A DNA stretch of 6,340 nt from Candidatus Desantisiibacteriota bacterium (GTDB taxonomy: Bacteria > UBA9089 > CG2-30-40-21): the NCBI GenBank assembly GCA_016208205.1, contig JACQYP010000129.1, forward strand, positions 1 through 6,340, written 5' to 3'. Made by a program: the position numbers and the translations under genes. The stretch's first letter is position 1; each line of letters opens with the position of its first letter. This document shows positions 1 through 5,934 of this stretch, piece after piece. The notes under the pieces are model-generated. The model was not told the origin of the DNA and ran no database searches. It saw only the letters and a program-made list of their open reading frames with translations.

Positions 1-1
1 T

Positions 2-1879
2 CATCATCTCCACATTCCGCATTCTGCATCCCTCATATTCCTTGCTGCCACAGCCATCATTACCTCCCTCAATCCCCTCTGGGGTGAGTTTGTTTATGAT
101 GATACCATGACCATTCTTGAGGATAAGAGGATCCAGGATTGGCACCAGATATTTTACTGGACACCAAGGCATATCAGAACCATTACCTACATTATTGATT
201 ACCATTTCTGGGGATTAAATCCCTTTGGATTTCATTTAACCAACCTTATCCTGCATATAGGCTGCTGTCTTTTGCTTTTCGTACTTATCAATATCATCGC
301 AAAGAAGCCGCAGATTGCCTTGTTCGCCAGCCTGTTATTTGTCACACACCCTGTTCATAGCGAGGTTGTCTCTGTCATATCCCATCGCAAGGATCTATTA
401 GCAATGATGTTTTGCTGCCTTAGCTTCATCCTGTATCTGCGAGGCATTAGCAGCATCCATGCTAAAAAGTACATAGCCCTTGCCTTATCAGCCATCTCCT
501 ATTTTCTGGCCATGTTCTCCAAAGAGGTGGCTGCGGTCAGCCTACCCATCATGATCTGTCTCTACCATTTCCTGTTTGAACCATCGAAGGTAACAAATAT
601 CCTCAAGAAATACCGGCTATACTGGATGGCAGGATTTATTCTTATCATTGCTTTCTTCATCAAACTCAATGTGCTGAGCAGGGCATTTAATCCCAAGAAC
701 ATCCTTATGGTTACCAATAATGCCACTACTGAATATTTGCCTGTTTTCTACACCATGCTCAAATCATTCCTTATCTATCTCAGGCTATTGCTCTTCCCCT
801 GCAATCTCTCCATGAACTATGAGGTGCCAATATCCACCAGCCTGCTTGAGCCGGGGGTTCTGATCGGGGCATTAGCCTTAATAGCCATCATCACCTTCTG
901 GATAACCACATACCGCAAACTGCCCGGTGTATGCTTTGCCATTGCCTGGTTTCTAATAGGCTGGCTGCCAACTTCCAACATCCTTCCGCTGGTACAATTC
1001 TTTGTAGCTGAACGATTCATGTATATCCCATCCGTTGGATTCTGTCTGCTTTTAGCCATTGGGATTAATCAACTATTCAAACAAAAAAAGAAAACCGCTA
1101 TAGCCTTGCTTTTCATTATTATTGCCATTTACGCCCCACTCAGTATCAAACGCAATGCTGATTGGAATAATATTTATTCCCTTCGCCTTGACTGGTGTCA
1201 AAAGGTATTGGCAAAGAATCCAAACTCTGTTGATGCCCATTTCAGGCTTGGGCTTATCTATTCTGCCAAGAAGCAACACCAGGAAGCTATCGTTGAATTC
1301 AAAAGGGTAATTTCTATTGAACCAAACCATGTAGAGGCATCCAATTGTCTGGCAATTGAATACCAGGATACTACTCAATACGGGCTTGCCCTGGATACAT
1401 ACAAGAAACTCTTAGATATCGTGCCCTATCCTGCCAAGATTCACAGTAATATGGGCATACTCTATGAAAAGCAAGGGCTTTATGATCAGGCTATGGCTGA
1501 ATACAATCTGGCTATTGGCATTGATTCAAGCCTGCCTACCCCATATAACAACATGGGGCTTATCCATGAAAAGCAAAAACAATATGATCTATCCATTGCC
1601 AGCTATCAAAAAGCAATAGCAATAGATAAATCTTACAGCAAGGGATACGAAAACCTTGCCCGGATATATGCCAACCTCGGGAAGATAAACGATGCTCTCC
1701 TCTATGCCAAAAAAGCAGTACGAATTAGTCCCTCAGCATTTAATCATGCCAACTTAGCCTGCCTCTATTATAAAAATGGGCAGATAACCGAGGCAACAGG
1801 AGAGATAAAAACAGCTATTGGTCTTGAGCCCTCAAACAAGACCTATCCATTTATTTTGAAAAAGATACAAAATAAGTGA
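2..1879 (+). CDS. TMTC-like membrane protein with C-terminal TPRs (5' truncated by window)
   Basis: The frame is open from the window edge, so the start lies upstream; ATG 107 is internal. Counting from nt 2, residues 11-26 form a hydrophobic helix followed by GEFVYDDTMTI, with the Asp pair at 33-34. This is the first-loop acidic motif of GT-C glycosyltransferases that use lipid-linked sugars. About ten more hydrophobic segments follow to about residue 380. They include HPVHSEVVSVISHRKDLLA, FSKEVAAVSLP and AERFMYIPSVGF, patterns typical of bacterial relatives of TMTC protein O-mannosyltransferases (DUF1736 type). Residues about 410-620 hold six TPR units, such as AKIHSNMGILYEKQGLYDQA. The likely role is membrane-bound sugar transfer, with the TPR part binding protein partners; substrate and sugar are unknown. 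Many bacterial members are uncharacterised, so catalytic activity is inference. The first ten visible residues (HHLHIPHSAS) come from a repetitive cattccgcattctgcat tract and may not be conserved. No terminator directly follows the TGA. Confidence 0.85.
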   Translation, partial: HHLHIPHSASLIFLAATAIITSLNPLWGEFVYDDTMTILEDKRIQDWHQIFYWTPRHIRTITYIIDYHFWGLNPFGFHLTNLILHIGCCLLLFVLINIIAKKPQIALFASLLFVTHPVHSEVVSVISHRKDLLAMMFCCLSFILYLRGISSIHAKKYIALALSAISYFLAMFSKEVAAVSLPIMICLYHFLFEPSKVTNILKKYRLYWMAGFILIIAFFIKLNVLSRAFNPKNILMVTNNATTEYLPVFYTMLKSFLIYLRLLLFPCNLSMNYEVPISTSLLEPGVLIGALALIAIITFWITTYRKLPGVCFAIAWFLIGWLPTSNILPLVQFFVAERFMYIPSVGFCLLLAIGINQLFKQKKKTAIALLFIIIAIYAPLSIKRNADWNNIYSLRLDWCQKVLAKNPNSVDAHFRLGLIYSAKKQHQEAIVEFKRVISIEPNHVEASNCLAIEYQDTTQYGLALDTYKKLLDIVPYPAKIHSNMGILYEKQGLYDQAMAEYNLAIGIDSSLPTPYNNMGLIHEKQKQYDLSIASYQKAIAIDKSYSKGYENLARIYANLGKINDALLYAKKAVRISPSAFNHANLACLYYKNGQITEATGEIKTAIGLEPSNKTYPFILKKIQNK

Positions 1880-1998
1880 AAAGTTAAGGTAAAATGATAA
1901 CTAAGTGTTCAGCTATCAGATAGAGCTTATAAGTCCTATGAACGGTTACAAAAAATAGGCACAAATATCCTTAAGTTTATAACAAGCAATTTCTATGC

Positions 1999-2033
1999 CA
2001 ATAATTTATGTGCAAAACTGCCATAAATTATTG
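1999..2033. repeat. AT-rich inverted repeat
   Basis: The arms CAATAATTTATG (1999-2010) and CATAAATTATTG (2022-2033) are perfectly complementary over 12 bp, around an 11-nt loop. There is no T-run after the second arm, so it does not look like an intrinsic terminator. The left arm includes CCAATAATT if one base upstream is counted; this is also the core of the palindromes at 2090 and 2323. A shared origin is possible but not shown. Confidence 0.5.
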
Positions 2034-2089
2034 CAATTAGTATGTATAACACCTGCGAGTGTCTAATTTTTGCACGCGTATTTACCTTT

Positions 2090-2108
2090 GTGTCCAATAA
2101 TTGGACAC
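2090..2108. repeat. Palindrome copy 1 (GTGTCCAAT-A-ATTGGACAC)
   Basis: This is a perfect 9+1+9 palindrome. Its 17-bp core, TGTCCAATAATTGGACA, recurs exactly at 2323-2339. The short dyad with a single central base looks like a site for a dimeric DNA-binding protein, or the end of a small mobile element. I do not recognise a specific regulator. Confidence 0.75.
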
Positions 2109-2162
2109 GGTTGACGAATAAGGGGAAGCATTTTTGAGTAATCGGTAACCAGTTATCGGTGA

Positions 2163-2196
2163 TCTGGAATGCGAAAGCTTACTTGCTTTCGCTTTT
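2163..2196 (-). repeat. Hairpin repeat, left member of a head-to-head pair (terminator-like)
   Basis: GCGAAAGC (2171-2178) pairs perfectly with GCTTTCGC (2185-2192) around the loop TTACTT, and TTTTCTCTT follows on the + strand. It could therefore act as a weak intrinsic terminator for + strand transcripts from the TPR gene. Read on the - strand, the 34-nt unit matches the + strand unit at 2213-2246 at about 27 of 34 positions, with the same AAGTAA loop. It is therefore first of all a repeat copy. Confidence 0.6.
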
Positions 2197-2212
2197 CTCT
2201 TGTGCCTTAGTT

Positions 2213-2246
2213 AAAAGCGGCAGCAAGTAAGCTGCCACACTCCAAA
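2213..2246 (+). repeat. Hairpin repeat, right member of a head-to-head pair
   Basis: GGCAGC (2219-2224) pairs with GCTGCC (2231-2236) around the loop AAGTAA. The unit begins AAAAGCG and ends CACTCCAAA, mirroring the - strand unit at 2163-2196. Two base pairs inside the stem differ from that unit by compensating changes (A-T to G-C and A-T to C-G), so the pairing appears to have been conserved. The two units are 16 nt apart in opposite orientation, the arrangement called a BIME in REP literature. Confidence 0.6.
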
Positions 2247-2257
2247 AACACCAGGCA

Positions 2258-2278
2258 GTAGGGTGCATTTCATGCACC
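2258..2278 (+). repeat. GTAG-headed hairpin (GGTGC subtype)
   Basis: GTAG (2258-2261) is followed at once by GGTGCAT (2262-2268), loop TTC, and ATGCACC (2272-2278), a perfect 7-bp stem. The same head and first stem bases (GTAG, GGTGC) recur inside the coding region at 5327. It is one of at least nine GTAG-headed hairpins in the window. Confidence 0.65.
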
Positions 2279-2322
2279 ATGCGGTAATGTTAAAAAACTT
2301 GAACGACGAGTTATACTTCATT

Positions 2323-2339
2323 TGTCCAATAATTGGACA
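2323..2339. repeat. Palindrome copy 2 (TGTCCAAT-A-ATTGGACA)
   Basis: This is an exact copy of the 17-bp core of the palindrome at 2090-2108. The centres are 232 bp apart, and the copies bracket the hairpin cluster at 2163-2278. This copy lies about 185 bp upstream of the dehydrogenase start and 65 bp upstream of a TATAAT, so it could be an operator. Equally, the two copies could mark the ends of a roughly 250-bp small mobile element. Confidence 0.75.
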
Positions 2340-2404
2340 CACCCATCTCAACGGTAATGGATCAGTAACTGTATGGGAATCTGTTCTTTGCAATTGGTAA
2401 TCGG

Positions 2405-2410
2405 TATAAT
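2405..2410 (+). promoter_or_regulatory. Possible -10 box (TATAAT)
   Basis: A perfect TATAAT lies 115 bp upstream of the likely dehydrogenase start. At 16-18 bp further upstream there is only a poor -35 match, and there is no extended -10 TG. It is the best promoter candidate for the dehydrogenase and radical SAM genes, but the support is weak. Confidence 0.2.
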
Positions 2411-2511
2411 AGGTAAACAGCAATCAGATTAAATATGTTACCGATATACATTGGCATAAAACTTGCTACTGATAATAAGACAGGGGGGCGGAGCCTTGCA
2501 ATTACAAACTC

Positions 2512-2516
2512 GGAGG
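2512..2516 (+). promoter_or_regulatory. Ribosome binding site GGAGG deciding a TTG start
   Basis: GGAGG lies 9 nt before the TTG at 2526. The longer reading from TTG 2463 has no comparable site and adds 21 residues unlike the family's N-terminus. The ATG at 2541 is too far downstream (24 nt) and would cut off the first beta strand. Confidence 0.6.
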
Positions 2517-2525
2517 ATAATTCCA

Positions 2526-3515
2526 TTGAAGGCTGTCTTGATGATTGATAGTAATACATGGTTGCAGCAGACGGTTATAAGAGAACTTCAGGATGTCTGT
2601 GAGATAGAGGTGACAGATATTTCCATTCCCTTAATCATTGCTAAGGGTGATAGCCCATATATAGAGGCTGATGTGCTTATTTGCTGGAGGGCATCAAAAG
2701 GGTTGATTAAAAATATTAAGGGGTTGAAACTAATCCAGGTCTGGGGGGCAGGCATTGACCAGATAGATGTAGCAGCAGCGAAAAAAAGAAATATTATTGT
2801 CTGCAACACTAAAGGGGCAATGGCTAATGCTGTTGCTGAATATGTTCTTATGCAGATTCTGGTCTGGGAAAGGGATCTCCTTTATTGGAACAAGATTGCC
2901 CATCTGGGACAATGGGATTGGGAGAGACGGAATTCCAATCCATTTATTGAACTAAGCGATCGCTGCATAGGTATAATCGGGATGGGGATGATTGGCACAG
3001 AGGTGGCTAAAAAGGCAGCCGGTTTGGGCTTGAAGGTTTGGGTTATTACCAAAAATCCCTCGAAGGTAGAAGAGGAACTGAAAGAGCAGATCTGCTTTCT
3101 TGGCGGATTAGAGAAAATGGAAGAGGTAGTGGCAAATGTGGATTACCTATCCCTGCACCTTCCATTAACAGAGGGAACGCATCACCTTGTTGATAACAAA
3201 TGGTTGCAGCAGATGAAGCCAAACTCAGTGCTGATAAACACATCCAGGGGGGCTATCATTGATGAGCAGGCATTGGCAAGTGTACTAAAAGACAGACAGA
3301 TTCGAGGGGCATCACTTGATGTCCTGACCAATGAACCGGGGAAGATGAAAACAACACCTGTTTCCTCTCCTTTTAACGGGCTTGAGAATGTTATCCTTAC
3401 CTGCCATCACGCAGGGTATACTACCCGGGCAATAAAGAATACTATTGATATGATTAAGGTGAATATTCAAGCGATTATGGGAGGGGATGAAGAGAGGCTG
3501 GTTAATAGGATCTAA
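2526..3515 (+). CDS. D-isomer-specific 2-hydroxyacid dehydrogenase (NAD(P)-dependent)
   Basis: This 329-residue protein has the usual family length. It starts at TTG 2526, giving (M)KAVLMIDSNTW. Family features, numbered from that start: VWGAGIDQID at about 72-81; NTKGAMANAVAEYVL at about 94-108; the Rossmann motif GMGMIG at 152-157; the catalytic Arg in INTSRGAIID (R241); Glu in DVLTNEP (E270); and the acid-base His in LTCHHAG (H294), where the usual Pro is Cys. It would interconvert a 2-keto acid and its D-2-hydroxy acid in the cytoplasm. The substrate cannot be read from the sequence. After the second Rossmann strand (VWVITKNPSK) there is no acidic residue but there are two Lys, which suggests NADPH rather than NADH; this is inference. 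The gene ends 46 bp before a radical SAM gene and probably shares its transcript. A role in making or reducing a keto group for that locus is possible but unproven. Confidence 0.9.
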   Translation: MKAVLMIDSNTWLQQTVIRELQDVCEIEVTDISIPLIIAKGDSPYIEADVLICWRASKGLIKNIKGLKLIQVWGAGIDQIDVAAAKKRNIIVCNTKGAMANAVAEYVLMQILVWERDLLYWNKIAHLGQWDWERRNSNPFIELSDRCIGIIGMGMIGTEVAKKAAGLGLKVWVITKNPSKVEEELKEQICFLGGLEKMEEVVANVDYLSLHLPLTEGTHHLVDNKWLQQMKPNSVLINTSRGAIIDEQALASVLKDRQIRGASLDVLTNEPGKMKTTPVSSPFNGLENVILTCHHAGYTTRAIKNTIDMIKVNIQAIMGGDEERLVNRI

Positions 3516-3538
3516 GTAGAACAGGCATTCTTGCCTGT
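3516..3538 (+). repeat. GTAG-headed hairpin directly after a stop codon
   Basis: GTAG (3516-3519) abuts the TAA of the dehydrogenase. One base later ACAGGCA (3521-3527), loop TTCT, and TGCCTGT (3532-3538) form a perfect 7-bp stem. It is closely related to the copies at 5935, 5974 and 6040 (ACAGACA stem, TTCT or TCCT loop). There is no T-run, so it is not a clear terminator. Confidence 0.65.
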
Positions 3539-3561
3539 CGTAAATACAAAAGGAGACAAAA

Positions 3562-3873
3562 ATGACATTAACGAAGCAAAAAATTGTTACAGTTGGCTGG
3601 ACTTATACCTCAAAATGCAACCTGAATTGTGTTCATTGCTATAATTCCAGTAGCATTAATCACCAGGACGATGAGATGTCTCTGGATGATGCTATGGGTG
3701 TATTGCAAAAATTAAAGGCTCATGGTGTAGAGGATATAAACTATGGTGGCGGTGAGAATACCATGCTTCCCCAATTCTGGACAATTGCCAGATATGCTAA
3801 GGAGATTGGGCTTCATCAGTCATTAACGACTTTCATCAAGCAATGGATAATGATGGGTTCAGGCTTTCCATGA
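3562..3873 (+). CDS. Radical SAM protein, N-terminal fragment
   Basis: This 103-residue frame starts at ATG 3562 with AGGAG 6 nt upstream. Residues 13-26 read WTYTSKCNLNCVHC and contain the CxxxCxxC cluster motif (C19, C23, C26) that binds the SAM-coordinating 4Fe-4S cluster. YGGGENTMLP at 61-70 is the GGE-type motif contacting the SAM amino group. SLTT at 87-90 is the end of the second barrel strand. From residue 91 the sequence (FIKQWIMMGSGFP) is out-of-frame translation. Alone it holds only about the first third of the barrel and no SPASM domain, so it should not be active. The GGGEN form of the motif may help identify the subfamily, which I cannot name. Confidence 0.55.
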   Translation: MTLTKQKIVTVGWTYTSKCNLNCVHCYNSSSINHQDDEMSLDDAMGVLQKLKAHGVEDINYGGGENTMLPQFWTIARYAKEIGLHQSLTTFIKQWIMMGSGFP

Positions 3874-4601
3874 ATGGGGGAACATTTACCAGGGCTGTTC
3901 ATGCTGCAAAGCTCCTTGTCAGGCGCAAGGTGAATACAGAGATAGTAATGTGTCTTAATCGGCTTAATTGCAAGCCTGAAACCCTGCAGGGCATGATTGA
4001 GATGTGTGAGGGGCTGGGTGTCGGCTCTTTGCGGATGAATACCTTTAGACCGGTTGGCAGGGGTGAATTTGATAAACAGTTGACCTTAAGCCCTCAGAAT
4101 TTAGAAGAAAGTTACAAATTTTTCTTTAATAAGATGTCAAAAAACGGGATAACCATCACCACGCCTGACCCATTATTCTCTTTGCTTGGCGGACAGTATA
4201 TGACTGATACCGGCTGTCCATGCGGCAAAACATCCATGCGGATTCAAACCAATGGGGATGTTACCCCATGTGTTTTTATGCCGCTTTCTGCCGGGAACAT
4301 TTTAAGGGATTCTATTGATGATATTTGCACCTCTGAATTGTTTCAGAGGTTTCAAAACCAGGAGCCAATAGGGAAATGTTCCATCTGTCCGAGATGGAAC
4401 ATCTGCCGCGGTGGATGTATTGGACGCAAATGGGCATTAAACGGGTCGTTTGATGGACCAGATCCATTGTGTTGGTGGGAACCGGGCATGGCTATGGGTA
4501 TTCTCCCTGAACTTGTCAACCCGGGAAGCTATAACATTCATGAACGATACCTCTGCACCTTTTATTTTCCCATAGAATCACAACCGGTAGCATTGGTATA
4601 G
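3843..4601 (+). CDS. Radical SAM/SPASM protein, C-terminal fragment
   Basis: This 252-residue frame opens at ATG 3843 only by chance. It has no ribosome site, and reading on from about 3831 gives FHQAMDNDGFRLSMN, which continues the barrel. It covers the later barrel strands and a full SPASM domain. SPASM cysteines are C125 and C127 (TGCPCGK), C143 (NGDVTPC), C179, C182, C188 and C192 in CSICPRWNICRGGC, and C210. These would bind two auxiliary 4Fe-4S clusters, as in peptide-modifying maturases of the anSME/PqqE/mycofactocin type. The tail after residue 215 is unusual and I do not recognise it. The presence of every SPASM cysteine suggests inactivation was recent, or that the break is a sequencing artefact. 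Confidence 0.55.
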   Translation: MDNDGFRLSMNGGTFTRAVHAAKLLVRRKVNTEIVMCLNRLNCKPETLQGMIEMCEGLGVGSLRMNTFRPVGRGEFDKQLTLSPQNLEESYKFFFNKMSKNGITITTPDPLFSLLGGQYMTDTGCPCGKTSMRIQTNGDVTPCVFMPLSAGNILRDSIDDICTSELFQRFQNQEPIGKCSICPRWNICRGGCIGRKWALNGSFDGPDPLCWWEPGMAMGILPELVNPGSYNIHERYLCTFYFPIESQPVALV

Positions 4602-4603
4602 TA

Positions 4604-4766
4604 AGCATTCAGTCGTCAGCTATCAGCTCTCAGGTATTCGTAATTGTTTACGGTTTACAGTTGCATAGCTACTTTACTCCAACATAGAATGTTGGGCTAC
4701 TGAAAAATTGTGAACCGATAACCGTAAACGGTACAGGTATTCTTTATTAGCTGACGGCTGAATGCT
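4604..4766. repeat. Nested inverted repeat filling an intergenic gap
   Basis: The outer arm AGCATTCAGTCGTCAGCTA (4604-4622) is complementary to 4748-4766 over 19 positions with one T:G, so it would be fully paired in RNA. An inner arm GTTTACGGTT (4646-4655) pairs with AACCGTAAAC (4720-4729). At the centre is a 7-bp hairpin (4679-4695). The right side continues with repeated GCTGAAT words up to about 4777. The block occupies most of the 197 bp between the two radical SAM genes and looks like a small non-coding mobile element or a structured RNA. No promoter or frame is seen in it. Confidence 0.55.
4677..4700 (-). repeat. GTAG-headed hairpin, minus orientation
   Basis: On the - strand this reads GTAGC, then CCAACAT (4695-4689), loop TCT, then ATGTTGG (4685-4679), a perfect 7-bp stem. 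The central ACATTCT is shared with the copies at 5974 and 6040. It sits at the centre of the larger inverted repeat at 4604-4766. Confidence 0.55.
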
Positions 4767-4798
4767 GAATGCTGACCGCTAACATTAGAGGCATATAG

Positions 4799-5917
4799 AT
4801 GATGAGATATATTCAATCCGGCATGGCTGTATTATTTAAGCCGTTAAGGGTAGGGGCGTTACCTCTACACATTATTGTTGAACCAACTACCTTTTGCCCA
4901 CTGAAATGCCGAATGTGTAAGAGGGAAAAGTATGTTACTACCCCCAGCCATATGTCATTTGAGGGGTTTAAGCAGATATTTGATCAGATAAAGCCAAAGA
5001 GGCTTACCCTGAGTGGTCTGGGTGAATCGCTTGTTAATCCGGCACTTGTGGATATGATCCGCTATGCCGACAAGAATGGTGCACAGGTCAGTACAACCAG
5101 CAGCATGGCTATTTCTGATATCCCTATGGAACGGTTGGTTTCAAGTGGTCTGAAAAGGCTGAAAATATCACTCGATGCTGCTGATTCTGAGACCTATCGG
5201 CATATTCGAGGGTTGGATTTATTTGACAGGGTTGTTGATAATATCAGAACTATGGCGGTACAGAAAGGCGTACAGAGAGGCACAAAGGCACAAAGGCACA
5301 AAGGCACAAAGGGAGAAAGGGAGATGGTAGGGTGCGTTCCCCGAACGCACTCATTACCATATCTTTGCCTTCAGGTTGTTATCCAATCCAAAAATGTTTT
5401 TCAATTGAGCCGGATAATTGAGCTTGCACGGGATCTTAGGGTAGATATGGTTTCATTCCAACCGGTTGGGCTTGCCGGGATTGAGGAAAAAAGGGATGAG
5501 TTAATAGCTGGATTAACCGTTGATGAGGTTATTTGTCAGATGAAAAAGGCAAGGGATGTTGCCAAACGAATTGACATGAGAACAAACCTGAATGACCTGT
5601 TGACTGAGACATTTTATAAATCATGGGATATTTCCTGCAACAAGGGCAATCAAAATATCCAGAATTGCTCATTCCCCTGGTTTTCAATGTATATTACGGT
5701 TGATGGTGAGGTAAAACCATGCTGTATGTTTTCTTATCTGGATACTAAATTTGGGAATCTATGGCAGGAAGATACTCATGCTATCTGGAATAATGCAAAA
5801 TATCAGGAGTTTCGGCAAGTACTTAAAAGTAGGAAATACCCTGATGTCAGATGTCAGGGGTGTGTGCCGGAGAATATGCTTGATCTGGCAGCTGCATTTC
5901 GCAGGGTAATAGCGTAG
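4799..5917 (+). CDS. Radical SAM/SPASM (Twitch-like) oxidoreductase with in-frame repeat insertion
   Basis: This 372-residue protein starts at ATG 4799 (ATG ATG), with AGAGG 7 nt upstream. CPLKCRMC at 33-40 is the CxxxCxxC cluster site. LSGLGES at 71-77 stands where the GGE-type motif lies. LKISLDAAD (121-129) and SKNVFQLSRIIELARDL (197-213) are typical later barrel elements. The C-terminal cluster domain has C290 (NCSFPW), YITVDGEVKPCC (C308, C309) and RCQGC (C352, C355), a SPASM/Twitch arrangement. It is predicted to do SAM-dependent radical chemistry in the cytoplasm; the substrate is unknown, with peptide or cofactor modification most likely. Residues about 156-186 are low-complexity (RGTKAQRHKGTKGERE, then GCVPRTHS), encoded by tandem and palindromic repeats and absent from usual family members. 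The insertion falls in a loop between a helix and a barrel strand, so function may survive. The TAG stop lies inside a repeat. Confidence 0.85.
   Translation: MMRYIQSGMAVLFKPLRVGALPLHIIVEPTTFCPLKCRMCKREKYVTTPSHMSFEGFKQIFDQIKPKRLTLSGLGESLVNPALVDMIRYADKNGAQVSTTSSMAISDIPMERLVSSGLKRLKISLDAADSETYRHIRGLDLFDRVVDNIRTMAVQKGVQRGTKAQRHKGTKGEREMVGCVPRTHSLPYLCLQVVIQSKNVFQLSRIIELARDLRVDMVSFQPVGLAGIEEKRDELIAGLTVDEVICQMKKARDVAKRIDMRTNLNDLLTETFYKSWDISCNKGNQNIQNCSFPWFSMYITVDGEVKPCCMFSYLDTKFGNLWQEDTHAIWNNAKYQEFRQVLKSRKYPDVRCQGCVPENMLDLAAAFRRVIA
5279..5318 (+). repeat. Tandem 8-bp repeat (GGCACAAA x4) inside a coding region
   Basis: Four exact copies of GGCACAAA run from 5279 to 5310, followed by a degenerate GGGAGAAA (5311-5318). 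The tract is translated as GTKAQRHKGTKGER within the radical SAM protein. Because the unit is 8 bp, any gain or loss of one copy shifts the frame; only multiples of three copies preserve it. The gene is therefore open to phase-variable switching. Confidence 0.8.
5327..5350 (+). repeat. GTAG-headed hairpin inside a coding region
   Basis: GTAG (5327-5330), one G, then GTGCGTTC (5332-5339), loop CCC, and GAACGCAC (5343-5350) form a perfect 8-bp stem. An outer pair ATGGTA (5324-5329) and TACCAT (5355-5360) encloses it. It belongs to the same subtype as 2258-2278 and is translated as part of GCVPRTHS in the radical SAM protein. Confidence 0.7.
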
Positions 5918-5932
5918 CACAGACATTTCTTA
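5914..5932 (+). repeat. GTAG-headed repeat, half copy overlapping a stop codon
   Basis: GTAGCACAGACAT followed by TTCTTA matches the left arm of the next two copies, but the right arm is missing. Its TAG (5915-5917) is the stop codon of the radical SAM gene, so the present C-terminus was set by this repeat. Confidence 0.6.
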
Positions 5933-5934
5933 GT

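Larger units (their letters stand above)
1880..2525. other. Repeat-rich intergenic region without a convincing gene
   Basis: About 650 bp separate the TPR protein from the likely dehydrogenase start. Short frames in it lack ribosome sites or begin inside hairpins. In order it holds: an AT-rich stem-loop (1999-2033), a 19-bp palindrome (2090-2108), two related hairpins head to head (2163-2246), a GTAG-headed hairpin (2258-2278), and a second copy of the palindrome (2323-2339). A possible -10 box and the TTG start region of the next gene follow. Degenerate words such as tcagctatcag (1909-1919) recur in the other intergenic repeat block at 4616. The region looks like accumulated small repeats that also carry the upstream signals of the dehydrogenase operon. 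Confidence 0.7.
3562..4601 (+). pseudogene. Radical SAM/SPASM protein gene, frameshifted with apparent internal deletion
   Basis: Two frames together encode one radical SAM/SPASM protein. The first ends its homology at SLTT (near nt 3831) and the second resumes with FHQAMDNDGFRL in another frame. The total length, 1040 nt, is not a multiple of three. Family members normally continue from LTT into NG, a helix, and a strand reading about SLDG before the DGFR-like segment. That part, roughly 25-40 residues of the barrel, is missing. Loss of a barrel strand together with a frameshift makes a working enzyme unlikely. The ribosome site AGGAG (3551-3555) is intact and conserved motifs on both sides are undamaged, so the loss looks recent. 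An assembly or read error could explain the shift but less easily the missing segment. Confidence 0.75.

Noticed and set aside
817..1378. Minus-strand ORFs of 80 and 101 codons opposite the TPR gene.
   Set aside because: They are shadows of a well-supported membrane and TPR coding frame.
1995..2066. A 23-codon + strand ORF.
   Set aside because: There is no ribosome site, and most of it is the AT-rich inverted repeat.
2059..2075. GTGTCTAATTTTTGCAC as a third copy of the 17-bp palindrome.
   Set aside because: It keeps only part of the left half and loses the dyad; the likeness may be chance.
2272..2400. A 42-codon + strand ORF ending in VLCNW, considered as a precursor peptide.
   Set aside because: Its start lies inside the GTAG hairpin, no convincing ribosome site precedes it, and its middle is simply the translated 17-bp palindrome.
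3826..3845. Programmed -1 frameshift in the first radical SAM gene.
   Set aside because: There is no slippery heptamer or following pseudoknot, and a conserved barrel segment is missing, which recoding would not explain.
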